DNA of 64,000 nt from Acetobacteraceae bacterium (lineage in GTDB: Bacteria > Pseudomonadota > Alphaproteobacteria > Acetobacterales > Acetobacteraceae). The position numbers were made by a program, and so were the translations under genes. The first letter of the stretch is position 1. The number at the start of each line of letters is the position of its first letter. This document shows, piece by piece, positions 27,620 through 35,764 of the stretch. Location: the NCBI GenBank assembly GCA_003506895.1, contig DNXO01000144.1, positions 17,147-81,146 on the forward strand. The letters run 5' to 3'. A model generated the notes under the pieces. It searched no databases. It saw only the letters and a program-made list of their open reading frames with translations, and had not been told where the DNA came from.

Positions 27620-28135
27620 GCCAGATCCGCGCGGAGCGGAGTCACTAAATCGATAAATTGCGTGATAAAACAAATATTTAGAGCGGCGTCCACGAGCCAG
27701 TGCAAGTGGACATCGCTCGAGGTGCTGATAGGTTCAGGTTGAACCCATCCGGCTCCAGCTCTCTTTGTTTGAGAGGGCGATTCACGTCTGACGTTGGATC
27801 AACCTCAGACGATCGCGCGCTAGACTGATTGTGCGGAGGCGTGACTTTTATTTCCCGGGCCTTGAGCCTGGCGTCACGTACCCCGTCCGGGTCCGAGAAT
27901 AGAGGGATGCAGGAGACGGAATACCGGGCCAAGATCAGCAATCGCCCTCACAGAAGTCGATTCTTTTAGCGTCCAGCACGAAAACAACGCATGGCGGAAA
28001 AAGTCCGTTAAATGTTCGCCAAAATATTTGTTTCGACTATTGCAAATTTGTTGACGGATCGAGCGAATCTGTTTCATAAGACGTCGGTTAGTGGGATCAA
28101 TGTGTCCATTGATCTCGAATCGTTAAGGAACGTCG
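27620..28135. other. AT-rich region upstream of hupB, promoter-bearing
   Basis: 516 bases with no credible gene. The stretch 27960-28090 is markedly AT-rich for this genome. It holds a sigma-70-like promoter (28051-28079) and a perfect 8-bp hairpin (28095-28114) in the presumed hupB 5' leader. The upstream half (27620-27950) shows no repeats or motifs I can name. Confidence 0.5.
28051..28079 (+). promoter_or_regulatory. Candidate hupB promoter
   Basis: TTGACG at 28051-28056 and TCATAA at 28074-28079 are separated by 17 bases, fitting a housekeeping sigma-70 promoter within an AT-rich stretch. Transcription from here would give a leader of about 50 bases containing the hairpin at 28095-28114. 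Call by pattern only. Confidence 0.45.
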
Positions 28136-28405
28136 ATGTCGAAAGCATTTATTGCGAAGGTTCTCCAGCAATCCACCGAAGTGACGGGTGCTGCCGCCAA
28201 CCGCGCTACCAATGAACTGATCGATGCCATCGTTAAAGAGATGAAGAAGAACGGGAAGTTCACCCTTCCCAGCTTCGGCACGTTCACCGTTCGCAAGACC
28301 AAGGCCCGCAAGGCGCTCAACCCGCGCACCGGTGAGTCGATCAAGGTGAAGGCCGGCAAGACCGTTCGCTTCAAGGCCTCCCCGGTCCTGAAGAAGTCTG
28401 TTTGA
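28136..28405 (+). CDS. hupB: HU-family nucleoid DNA-binding protein
   Basis: 89-residue basic HU protein that bends and compacts DNA as a dimer. N-terminal helices (SKAFIAKVLQQSTEVTGAA) are followed by the beta-arm region GKFTLPSFGTFTVRKTKARK and the NPRTGESIKV signature with Pro at the arm tip, then FKASPVLKKSV. AAGGA lies six bases before the ATG. Monocistronic by context: its own promoter upstream and a stem-loop 10 bases after the stop. Confidence 0.95.
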   Translation: MSKAFIAKVLQQSTEVTGAAANRATNELIDAIVKEMKKNGKFTLPSFGTFTVRKTKARKALNPRTGESIKVKAGKTVRFKASPVLKKSV

Positions 28406-28414
28406 TCCAGTGAG

Positions 28415-28434
28415 GGCCCGGCGAAAGCCGGGTC
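28415..28434. terminator. Stem-loop between convergent hupB and tlyA
   Basis: Eight-pair stem GGCCCGGC/GCCGGGTC (one G-U pair) closed by a GAAA tetraloop, nine bases after the hupB stop. There is no T-run on the plus strand, so it is either a bidirectional terminator of the GC-rich type or an mRNA 3' stabiliser. Confidence 0.5.
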
Positions 28435-28469
28435 AGCCACGAACCGTGGCAGGAAAATAAGACGTACGG

Positions 28470-29222
28470 TTACATAGGCGATGCAGAAGTAAAGCTGGCG
28501 CCCAGAAGAAACTCCTTGTTTCCTTCTGGGCCGGTGATTGGACTCTCAACCACCCCCGCCACGCTCCATCCCGGCAGACCGGACCACCAGGACATCACTC
28601 GCTCACAAACCGCCTGATGCACCGCCGGATCGCGGACCACCCCCTTGCTGCCCACCGCGGCGGCTCCAGCTTCGAACTGCGGCTTGATCAGCACGATCGC
28701 CCATGCATTCGGCGCGCACAACGCCAGCGAGGCCGGCAGCAGAGTTGCCAAGCCGATAAAGCTCGCATCACACACAATCGCTTCGATGGGGTCGGCAACC
28801 ACGTCGCGGGTCAGATAACGGGCATTGGTTTTTTCATAGACCACCACCCGCGGATCGCATCTTAGCTTCCACGCCAACTGCCCATGACCGACATCGACCG
28901 CGTGAACCTTCGCTGCCCCATGGGCCAGCAGAACATCGGTAAACCCACCCGTCGAGGCGCCGACATCAAGACAGACCCGCCCTTCCGGCGAGAAACCGAA
29001 ATGCGCCAACCCATGCGCCAGCTTCAAGCCGCCGCGCGACACCCAGGGATGATCCTGCCCCTTTACCTCCAGCGGCACATCCTCGGCCAGCAAATCGCCC
29101 GCCTTCGCGACGCGCCGGTCTCCGGAGTATATTTTCCCTGCCAGAATGAGCGCCTGCGCCCGAGTACGGCTTTCCACCAACCCGCGCGCAACCAACAACT
29201 GATCCGCCCGCTGCTTCGCCAC
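28470..29222 (-). CDS. tlyA: TlyA-family rRNA 2'-O-methyltransferase
   Basis: 250-residue protein: N-terminal S4 RNA-binding domain (RADQLLVARGLVESRTRAQALI), then a FtsJ/TlyA methyltransferase domain with the SAM motif CLDVGASTGGFTDVLL and catalytic-type Lys/Asp residues (PWVSRGGLKL earlier). TlyA methylates cytidines in 16S/23S rRNA; some homologues are called haemolysins, which is misleading. The GTG start shares a base with the xseB stop (TAGTG), so translation is coupled. Confidence 0.92.
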   Translation of the reverse strand: MAKQRADQLLVARGLVESRTRAQALILAGKIYSGDRRVAKAGDLLAEDVPLEVKGQDHPWVSRGGLKLAHGLAHFGFSPEGRVCLDVGASTGGFTDVLLAHGAAKVHAVDVGHGQLAWKLRCDPRVVVYEKTNARYLTRDVVADPIEAIVCDASFIGLATLLPASLALCAPNAWAIVLIKPQFEAGAAAVGSKGVVRDPAVHQAVCERVMSWWSGLPGWSVAGVVESPITGPEGNKEFLLGASFTSASPM

Positions 29223-29455
29223 TATTCTAGCGGCCGGGTCCCCAGCGACCCATCCGATCGCTGGACCAGCGCTTCGACCCTGGCCTCAACCTCCGCCAGC
29301 TTGGCCTCGCAATGCCGCCGCAGCTTCACCCCACGCTCGAACGCCTGCACCGCGGCATCCAGCTTCAACGTGCCGCCCTCAAGGCCCCGGACAATCTGGT
29401 CAAGCTCCGCCAGCGCGTCCTCGAACGACAACTGGCTGACATCGTCTTCCGGCAT
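29222..29455 (-). CDS. xseB: Exodeoxyribonuclease VII small subunit
   Basis: 77-residue XseB: LSFEDALAELDQIVRGLEGG and LDAAVQAFERGVKLRRHCE are the family's coiled-coil signatures. It binds several copies per XseA to form exonuclease VII, a single-strand-specific nuclease. Usual length. The large subunit is not in the window. It precedes tlyA with a one-base overlap. Confidence 0.95.
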   Translation of the reverse strand: MPEDDVSQLSFEDALAELDQIVRGLEGGTLKLDAAVQAFERGVKLRRHCEAKLAEVEARVEALVQRSDGSLGTRPLE

Positions 29456-29489
29456 GGTCGGTGGCCTTCGTTTGGGATTGGAGGAAGGT

Positions 29490-29532
29490 CAGGGCGCTGC
29501 CCCTGAACCCCGCCAAGGGGCGACGCCCCTTG
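29490..29532. repeat. Paired GC-rich hairpins, REP-like intergenic element
   Basis: Two adjacent dyads: CAGGG/CCCTG (29490-29505) and a perfect 8-bp stem CAAGGGGC/GCCCCTTG with GAC loop (29514-29532). The layout resembles the palindromic intergenic repeats common in Acetobacteraceae genomes. Only one copy is in this window, so its repeated nature is inference. It lies between xseB and the deacetylase gene and could also terminate the latter's transcript. Confidence 0.4.
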
Positions 29533-29565
29533 CAACCGGTTATAAGGGCTATGGGGACCCGGGGG

Positions 29566-30501
29566 CTACTGTGCCCGCATTAGCCCCCGGACGTGTACCG
29601 CAGCCGAGGCAGCCAGGGAGTGCAGGTCGTAGCCGCCCTCCAGGACCGATACGACCCGACCGCCGCAGTGTTTGTCCGCGACAGCGACCAGTTGTTCGGT
29701 GATCCAGGCGTAGTCGGCGGTTTCCAGGCGAAGCTGGGCCAATGGGTCGTCGATGTGAGCGTCGAATCCGGCGGAGATAATCAGCAGGCCGGGCGCGAAC
29801 TTATCGAGGGCCGGCAGGATGATGTCCGACCAGGCAGCGCGGAACGCCGAACTGCCATCGCGGGGCCGCAGCGGGGCGTTGACCACGTTGTCGGCGACGC
29901 CATGCTCCCACGGCTCCCCAGTGCCCGGATAGCATGGGCTTTGATGGGAGGAGGCGTAGAACAGATCCGGGTCCGCGGCGAACATCGCCTGCGTGCCGTT
30001 GCCATGGTGAACGTCGAAATCAACCACCGCCACGCGCTGGATGCCCCAGCGAACGCGGGCATGCAACGCGGCCACCGCGGCATTGTTGAACAGGCAAAAG
30101 CCCATCGGCCGGCTGGGTTCGGCATGATGACCGGGCGGGCGAACCGCGGCGAACGCGCTGCGCGCCCAGCCTTCCATCACCGCATCAACCGCCATGCAGG
30201 CCCCACCGGCCGCCCGAGCCGCGGCTTCGGCGCTGCCTTCGCTCATCACGGTATCGCCATCCAGTTGCACGGGTTCGCCGAGTTCGGGATGGATCGACAA
30301 GATCCCCTCGACATACGCCGTCGGATGCACCCGGCTGAGCTGTTCCACCGTCGCCATCGGTGCGGACTCGCGCAGGAGATCGGAGAACTCCGGCGCTTCC
30401 AACGCCGCCAACACGGCGCGCAACCGCTCGGCATTCTCGGGATGATAGGGCCCGGTGTCGTGATCCAGGCACGCCGGATGGGTGATCAACGCGGTGGTCA
30501 C
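29566..30501 (-). CDS. Histone-deacetylase-family (AcuC/HDAC-like) amidohydrolase
   Basis: 311-residue zinc-dependent deacetylase fold. Motifs: HPENAERL near the N-terminus, AVRPPGHHAEPSRPMGFCLF (tandem catalytic His), VDFDVHHGNGTQ (metal Asp and His) and ISAGFDAHIDDPLA (third metal Asp). Bacterial members deacetylate proteins, polyamines or small amides. The GTG at 30501 is chosen because AGAAGAAGGG lies eight bases upstream; a long extension to 30636 overlaps the TusA-like gene and is rejected. It is downstream of, and probably co-transcribed with, that gene. Confidence 0.93.
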   Translation of the reverse strand: MTTALITHPACLDHDTGPYHPENAERLRAVLAALEAPEFSDLLRESAPMATVEQLSRVHPTAYVEGILSIHPELGEPVQLDGDTVMSEGSAEAAARAAGGACMAVDAVMEGWARSAFAAVRPPGHHAEPSRPMGFCLFNNAAVAALHARVRWGIQRVAVVDFDVHHGNGTQAMFAADPDLFYASSHQSPCYPGTGEPWEHGVADNVVNAPLRPRDGSSAFRAAWSDIILPALDKFAPGLLIISAGFDAHIDDPLAQLRLETADYAWITEQLVAVADKHCGGRVVSVLEGGYDLHSLAASAAVHVRGLMRAQ

Positions 30502-30502
30502 G

Positions 30503-30754
30503 TCAGTTACCCTTCTTCTGGGGGTCATCCACACGGCGGCGGATGGTGAAGCTGAATACGCCGGCCTCCTCGCTCCATGCCAGCAGCGCGTGACCGGTTT
30601 CGCGACAGAACGCCTGGAAATCCGAGACCGAGGCACGATCGGTTGCCAACACGCGCAGCCGCTCCCCCGCCGCCATGCCGCGCAGCACGCGGTTGGCCTT
30701 CAGCACCGGAAGTGGGCAGTTCATGCCCTTGACGTCAAGCAAGGTCTCGCTCAT
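30503..30754 (-). CDS. TusA/SirA-like sulfur-carrier protein
   Basis: 83-residue protein with the TusA CPxP motif (MNCPLPVLKA, Cys13) near its N-terminus and the usual two-layer alpha/beta length. TusA-type proteins relay persulfide sulfur for tRNA thiolation, molybdopterin or sulfur oxidation. ATG 30754 gives the family N-terminus; the extension to 30820 does not. One base separates its stop from the deacetylase start. Confidence 0.9.
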   Translation of the reverse strand: MSETLLDVKGMNCPLPVLKANRVLRGMAAGERLRVLATDRASVSDFQAFCRETGHALLAWSEEAGVFSFTIRRRVDDPQKKGN

Positions 30755-30936
30755 GCGCGCAAGATGCGTATCCTGGGGCACTTGGGCAAGGGAGACCGTA
30801 TCGGAGACACACAGGCACAAGCCGATTCCGCGCCGATCCGCTTAAAAATCCCAGAAACCCACGATCCCGCGAACCCCGCGTGCCTCCCTCCCGGCCCAAT
30901 GCTATGATGTCCGCCGACAGAATCGACCGGACCCAC

Positions 30937-31836
30937 ATGACCAAGCACCGCATCGGCATCGACCTCGGCGGCACCAAGATCGAGATCGTCGCCCTTGACC
31001 CCAATGGCCACCAAGTATTGCGCCACCGCGTGCCGACGCCGCACGGCTACCCCGACACCCTGACTACCATCGCCGCCCTGGTGCGCGAATCGGAGGCCAA
31101 TCTCGGCGTGACCGCCACCGTCGGCATCGGCATTCCGGGGGTGATCAGCCCCGCGACCGGCCTGGTCAAGAATGCCAACTCCATCGCCCTCAACGGTCAC
31201 CGCTTCGACCACGATATCAGTCACGCGCTCGGACGCGAGGTCCGGGTTGAAAACGATGCCAACTGCTTCGCGCTCAGCGAGGCGACCGATGGCGCGGGCG
31301 CGGGCTATGGACTGGTGTTCGGCGTCATCCTGGGAACGGGCTGCGGCGGTGGGATCGTCATGCATGGCACCGTCCATCGCGGCCCGCATCGCGTCGCCGG
31401 CGAGTGGGGGCATACGCCGCTGCCGTGGCCGTCGGGTACCGAAATCCCCGGGCCTCTCTGCTGGTGCGGCAAGCACGGGTGCCTGGAAGCCTATGTTGCG
31501 GGGCCGTCATTGGCCCGCGACTGCGACGGTCCCGGCGCCCATGACGCCAGCGGATTGCCGACCCGAGCGGCGGCGGGCGAGGAGGCGGCTGTGGCGGCGC
31601 TGGACCGCCATGCGGACCGGTTGGCGCGGGGCCTGGCCGTTGTGGTCAACATCCTCGATCCCGATGTCATCGTGCTGGGCGGCGGATTGTCGAACATGCC
31701 CCACCTTTACACAGAGCTGCCGCGCCGCATCCCGAAACACGCATTCAGCGACGTCATCGCCACGCCGGTCGTGCCCAACAAGCATGGCGATTCCTCAGGC
31801 GTGCGCGGTGCCGCGCGGCTCTGGCCGGGCGTCTGA
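30937..31836 (+). CDS. ROK-family sugar kinase
   Basis: 299-residue cytoplasmic kinase. N-terminal phosphate loop GIDLGGTKIEIVAL, ENDANCFALSEA, the catalytic/sugar-binding HRVAGEWGH and the zinc-binding CWCGKHGCLE are all present. Close relatives phosphorylate fructose, N-acetylglucosamine or N-acetylmannosamine; the sequence alone does not decide. Start at 30937 is chosen over the in-frame ATG 30880. The next gene, dinB, starts two bases after its stop. Confidence 0.92.
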   Translation: MTKHRIGIDLGGTKIEIVALDPNGHQVLRHRVPTPHGYPDTLTTIAALVRESEANLGVTATVGIGIPGVISPATGLVKNANSIALNGHRFDHDISHALGREVRVENDANCFALSEATDGAGAGYGLVFGVILGTGCGGGIVMHGTVHRGPHRVAGEWGHTPLPWPSGTEIPGPLCWCGKHGCLEAYVAGPSLARDCDGPGAHDASGLPTRAAAGEEAAVAALDRHADRLARGLAVVVNILDPDVIVLGGGLSNMPHLYTELPRRIPKHAFSDVIATPVVPNKHGDSSGVRGAARLWPGV

Positions 31837-31837
31837 C

Positions 31838-33091
31838 ATGCCGTCCCTGTGCCGCGACTGTTACCTTGTCGCGGACACGATCGCCGCGCGATGCCCCACG
31901 TGCGGCGGCGGCAGGCTGGTTCACCACCGGTCCTTGCTGCATCTGACCATCGCCCATATCGACTGCGACGCCTTCTATGCGAGCGTCGAGAAGCGTGACC
32001 GTCCCGAGTTGCGGGCAAAGCCGGTGATCGTTGGCGGGGGTAGCCGAGGAGTGGTCACGGCCGCGTGTTATATCGCCCGTATTTACGGCGTGAAAAGCGC
32101 CATGCCGATGTTCAAGGCCCTGAAGGCCTGCCCGGATGCCATTGTGATCAAGCCCGATTTCCCGAAATACGTGGCTGCGTCCCGCCAGGTGCGGGCGCTG
32201 ATGAACGACCTGACGCCGCTGGTACAGCCGCTGTCGATCGACGAGGCCGTGCTCGATCTGTCCGGCACCGACGCGCTGCATGGTGCCGCCCCCGCAGCCG
32301 TTTTGGCCCGCTTTGCCAACGCGGTGGAAAGTGAAATCGGCCTGACGGTGTCCATTGGTCTGGCCGCCAACCGGCTGATGGCGAAGATCGCCGCGGGCCG
32401 CGGCAAACCCCGTGGCTTTACGGTGATCGATGGCGAGGAAGCCGCCTCGTTCCTGGCACCCGAATCGGTTCGCCTGCTGCCCGGCGTCGGCGCCGCCCTC
32501 GCCCGCAAACTTGAAACGCTCGGGATAACGCGATTGGGACAGTTGCAGGCCCTGCCGGAGCGCGAAGCGATCAGGAAACTCGGCGACGATGGCTTGTCCC
32601 TGGTCCGTCGCGCCCGTGGCGAAGACTCCCGGCTCGTCGATCCCACCCGTGAAACCAAATCGGTCAGCGCCGAAACCACCTTCGAGCACGACCTGTCCGC
32701 CATCGCCGAACTCGAGCCGCCACTTTGGCGTATGTGCGAAAAGCTCGCCCGGAGACTAAAGGAAAACGAACTGGCCGCGGGTGGTGTCGTCCTGAAACTA
32801 AAAACCGCGAGCTTCGCCCAGCGCACCCGCAACGCCCGGTTGTCCAGCCCGACGGTGCTGCCCGACAGATTGTTCGATCTCGCACGCGCACTCCTGGCAA
32901 AGGAGGCGAACGGCACCAAGTTCCGTCTGATCGGCATCGGAGCCAATCCCCTCGTCCCCGATGCCGGGGCCGACCAAGGCGATCTGGCCGATCCAGATAC
33001 GCCGAAACGAGCAGCGGCACAGGCGGCGATTGATACGTTACGTGGACGTTTCGGTGACACCGCGATCACGCGCGGGCGTTCGCTGCGCTGA
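31838..33091 (+). CDS. dinB: DNA polymerase IV with N-terminal zinc ribbon
   Basis: 417-residue Y-family translesion polymerase. Before the catalytic core is a ~35-residue CxxC...CxxC zinc ribbon (Cys5, Cys8, Cys19, Cys22), absent from E. coli Pol IV. Core motifs: AHIDCDAFYASVE (metal Asp), the YxR-type ARIYGVKSAMP, SIDEAVLDLSG (SIDE) and the little-finger domain near 300-390. A longer reading of the frame back to 31172 overlaps the ROK gene and is rejected. No C-terminal beta-clamp motif is certain. It sits immediately after the kinase gene. Confidence 0.95.
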   Translation: MPSLCRDCYLVADTIAARCPTCGGGRLVHHRSLLHLTIAHIDCDAFYASVEKRDRPELRAKPVIVGGGSRGVVTAACYIARIYGVKSAMPMFKALKACPDAIVIKPDFPKYVAASRQVRALMNDLTPLVQPLSIDEAVLDLSGTDALHGAAPAAVLARFANAVESEIGLTVSIGLAANRLMAKIAAGRGKPRGFTVIDGEEAASFLAPESVRLLPGVGAALARKLETLGITRLGQLQALPEREAIRKLGDDGLSLVRRARGEDSRLVDPTRETKSVSAETTFEHDLSAIAELEPPLWRMCEKLARRLKENELAAGGVVLKLKTASFAQRTRNARLSSPTVLPDRLFDLARALLAKEANGTKFRLIGIGANPLVPDAGADQGDLADPDTPKRAAAQAAIDTLRGRFGDTAITRGRSLR

Positions 33092-33626
33092 CTGACCGTT
33101 CCGGCCACCGGTTGGGAGCCAGCGAAACGACAAGCGGCGCGACCATCGTGGCCGAATCCCTGATTGTCGTTCGGCGCGATCAACTCCGCAGCGACCCGTA
33201 TCCTCTTAGTGCGTGTTTTCATTAATAAAATTCCGTTCATTCCCGAGATGCGAAACGGTAATAGTAACGATTTCAGATTACCTTAAGCGGACGACCGGCT
33301 ATTTGTGCGACAAGTTCCGGGCCGAGCCGCGGCGTTGCGGGTAAAATCCAAATTATGTCAACTTGCTGGCCGAAACCCCAACGGCCCTGGGGAGGCTGCT
33401 GGCTACCGTGGCTTCGGGGCGCAAGCCCGGGACGAGACGGGTCGGTTCGCAGTCATATCATGTGGCGATGTAGTATTATTCCGGAATTACAATCTAAACA
33501 CCGGAACAAATACGTTTGGTACACCGCTTCGTTACGAGACACGAATTCGCGGACATGACCACTATCCAATGGCGGTCGTCGCTTCCGTCCAGGAGGACCG
33601 CTCACTGACAGGAAAGGTTTAGGAGT
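33092..33626. other. Intergenic region upstream of the MarR gene
   Basis: 535 bases, AT-richer at 33200-33300 and 33460-33540, with no credible ORF (a frame at 33305-33622 has no family character). A perfect 10-base palindrome ATTCCGGAAT (33478-33487) lies about 140 bases before the MarR start and could be an autoregulatory site. Nothing else identifiable. Confidence 0.45.
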
Positions 33627-34037
33627 ATGATCACAAACGAGGTCAGCGACGGTCTCGCAGGCATCCTGCGAACGGCAATCGTCGAACTTGTACGCCGCGA
33701 TGGCCCGGACTTGTCGGCACGCCAGCTTGGTGTGTTCCTGACATGCTATCTGGAAACCGAAGCGCAGACCGTGCGTGGCCTGGCCGCCAAACTCGGCGTG
33801 TCCAAACCAGCGATAACCCGAGCGTTGGATCGTCTGTCGGAGTTCGATCTGGTGCGCCGGAAGACCGACCCGCTGGATCGCCGCAGCGTGCTGGTGCAAC
33901 GCACCGCGACTGGCATGGCATTCCTGCGGGAAATGCGGACGATCCTACGCGATGCCGCTTCTACCCTGCGCATCACCGCCGAACCCGCACAGGCGCGGGC
34001 GCGTACCGGCAACGACCCGGTCAGAGCCACCCACTGA
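33627..34037 (+). CDS. MarR-family transcriptional regulator
   Basis: 136-residue winged-helix protein. The helix-turn-helix reads QTVRGLAAKLGVSKPAITRA, followed by the wing (LVRRKTDPLDRRSVLVQRT) with the conserved DxRS motif. Dimer helices flank it. AGGAG lies only one base before the ATG, but GGAAAGG (33611-33617) has normal spacing. No obvious co-transcribed target; it may control itself or the methionine-sulfoxide reductase downstream. Confidence 0.88.
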   Translation: MITNEVSDGLAGILRTAIVELVRRDGPDLSARQLGVFLTCYLETEAQTVRGLAAKLGVSKPAITRALDRLSEFDLVRRKTDPLDRRSVLVQRTATGMAFLREMRTILRDAASTLRITAEPAQARARTGNDPVRATH

Positions 34038-34123
34038 GATCCGGGCCGCGGCAACCACGCGGCCCGGCCGCTCCCGATTGATCCGCTTCCATCCCGGCGT
34101 TATGCCGGTGCCGGTAATTCTGG

Positions 34124-34648
34124 ATGCGGCACATGGATGAACACGCGAGCGGCTTTTCCACTTGGCCTGAAGATGGCGACAAGCAGGTTCTGTACGGCGA
34201 CCTGGCGAGTCAGGTCGAGGGGCTGCTATCCGGGGAGACCGATCCGGTCGCCAATCTCGCCAACGCAGCCGCCGCGATCTATCACAGCCTGCCGAACCTG
34301 AACTGGGCGGGGTTCTATCTGCTCCGAGGGACCGAGCTCGTACTGGGCCCGTTCCAGGGCAAACCGGCATGCGTGAGGATTCCCGTGGGCAAGGGCGTTT
34401 GCGGAACCGCCGCCGAACAGCGCCGGTCGGTGGTGGTACTCGATGTTCATGCGTTTCCGGGTCACATCGCCTGTGATTCGGCCTCCGAGTCCGAACTTGT
34501 GGTGCCCTTAATCAGGGATGGAACGCTGCTTGGCGTTCTAGACCTGGACAGCCCGCGCGCGGCGCGCTTCGATGTGCACGATCAGGCAGGGTGTGAGGCA
34601 CTGGTGGCGATCATCGTTCGCCATCTGGGCCCCGCTTCGCCTGTTTGA
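34124..34648 (+). CDS. msrC: Free methionine-(R)-sulfoxide reductase (GAF domain, fRMsr)
   Basis: 174-residue single-GAF protein that reduces free Met-R-sulfoxide. Signature segments NWAGFYLLRG, LGPFQGKPACVRIPVGKGVCG and FPGHIACDSASESELVVPL are present, including the three conserved cysteines (Cys83, Cys93, Cys117 counted from 34124). A second in-frame ATG at 34133 would shorten it by three residues. No good Shine-Dalgarno is visible. An oxidative-stress repair enzyme that fits its neighbourhood. Confidence 0.93.
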   Translation: MRHMDEHASGFSTWPEDGDKQVLYGDLASQVEGLLSGETDPVANLANAAAAIYHSLPNLNWAGFYLLRGTELVLGPFQGKPACVRIPVGKGVCGTAAEQRRSVVVLDVHAFPGHIACDSASESELVVPLIRDGTLLGVLDLDSPRAARFDVHDQAGCEALVAIIVRHLGPASPV

Positions 34649-34678
34649 CCGCACCACCTATCCCAAGGGAGAGAACAC

Positions 34679-35002
34679 ATGCTCGTTGACCACCGCACCT
34701 ACACCGTGAAGCCCGGCACCATGGCCAAGCAAATGGCGCTGTATCAGGAATACGGCCTTACGGCACAGAAACGTCATCTGGGTGAGCCGCTGGCTTACCT
34801 GATTACGGAATCAGGCGAAGTCAACACGTTTATTCACATGTGGGCCTACAAAGATGCCGCCGACCGCGCCGCTCGGCGTGCCGCAATGAGTGCGGATCCG
34901 GAATGGCAGGTGTACCTGCAAAAGACTGGAGAAGCCGGCTATTTGATCGGCCAGAAGAACAACCTGATGACCCCGGCACCATTCGCACCGATCAACAGGT
35001 AA
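34679..35002 (+). CDS. NIPSNAP-family protein
   Basis: 107-residue dimeric alpha/beta-barrel (ferredoxin-like) protein of the NIPSNAP family: VDHRTYTVKPGTMAKQMALY at the N-terminus and HMWAYKDAADRAARRAAM in the middle. AAGGGAGAGA precedes the ATG at good spacing. Function in bacteria is not established. A strong terminator begins six bases after its stop. Confidence 0.88.
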   Translation: MLVDHRTYTVKPGTMAKQMALYQEYGLTAQKRHLGEPLAYLITESGEVNTFIHMWAYKDAADRAARRAAMSADPEWQVYLQKTGEAGYLIGQKNNLMTPAPFAPINR

Positions 35003-35007
35003 ACGCC

Positions 35008-35050
35008 CCGCCACCACCCGCGGCCTCCGCAAGGCCCCGGGTGGTGGCGG
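35008..35050. terminator. Strong bidirectional-type terminator
   Basis: A perfect 13-bp stem CCGCCACCACCCG/CGGGTGGTGGCGG (35008-35020/35038-35050) continues inward after one mismatch into GGCCT/AGGCC (35022-35026/35032-35036) with a CCGCA loop. It sits between convergent genes, starting six bases after one stop and ending 15 bases before the other. There is no long T-run. Confidence 0.85.
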
Positions 35051-35065
35051 ACAACGCCCGATGGC

Positions 35066-35728
35066 TCATCGCGACCCGAAAATGGCGCTGCCCACGCGTA
35101 CCCAGGTCGCCCCGCAGGCAATCGCGATCTCAAAATCCGCCGACATCCCCATCGACACCGTCTGCAGTCCATGACGCGCGGCGCGATCCGCCAGCCAGGT
35201 GAAGTGCGGGCGCGGGTCTTCGTCGTGCGGCGGCACACACATCAGCCCGATCAGCGCCGAACCGAAACGCGCCTTGCAGGCGATGATGAAATCGTCCGCC
35301 TCATCCCGGCCGATCCCGGCTTTTTGTGGCTCCGAACCGGTGTTTACCTCGATCAGCAGTTTGGGGGTCCGGCCTTCCTTGGCCATCGCGGCCTCGATCG
35401 CGTCCGCCAGCTTCGGGCGATCCAGCGACTCGATCACATCGGCGATCCGCACCGCATCGCGTGCCTTGTTGGTCTGCAAACCGCCGATGATATGCAGGCT
35501 TAGATCGTACTGCTTGCGCAACGCCGGGAATTTGGACTCAGCCTCCTGCACCCGATTTTCACCGAAAACCATCTGGCCGGCGGCCAGCGCGGCGGCAACC
35601 GCCTCGACCGGCTTGGTCTTCGATACGGCGACAAGCGTGACGTCCTCGGGCTTGCGGCCCGCCGCGATGGCGGCTGCGGCGATTCGGCCCTGAACACGGC
35701 GGAGGTTTTCGGCGATCACGTCATTCAT
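35066..35728 (-). CDS. YggS-family pyridoxal-phosphate homeostasis protein
   Basis: 220-residue PLP-binding TIM-barrel of the YggS/PLPBP family. VTLVAVSKTKPVEAV (PLP-Lys), FGENRVQEAESKFPAL, HIIGGLQTNKAR and SMGMSADFEIAI(A)CGATWVRVGSAIFG are all characteristic. It buffers PLP and affects amino-acid metabolism. Standard length. It is not linked to a cell-division or pilT cluster here. Confidence 0.95.
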   Translation of the reverse strand: MNDVIAENLRRVQGRIAAAAIAAGRKPEDVTLVAVSKTKPVEAVAAALAAGQMVFGENRVQEAESKFPALRKQYDLSLHIIGGLQTNKARDAVRIADVIESLDRPKLADAIEAAMAKEGRTPKLLIEVNTGSEPQKAGIGRDEADDFIIACKARFGSALIGLMCVPPHDEDPRPHFTWLADRAARHGLQTVSMGMSADFEIAIACGATWVRVGSAIFGSR

Positions 35729-35764
35729 TGCTGCTTGTCCCGGCCACTACGGCCCAAAGGCAAT

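Noticed and set aside
28470..29222. Haemolysin annotation for TlyA
   Set aside because: The S4 plus FtsJ-type methyltransferase layout fits an rRNA methyltransferase.
31172..31837. In-frame extension of the Pol IV frame
   Set aside because: It overlaps the well-supported ROK kinase in another frame and encodes Arg/Ser-rich sequence typical of a shadow.
33305..33622. 105-codon ORF before the MarR gene
   Set aside because: Spans AT-rich promoter-like DNA with no family or codon support.
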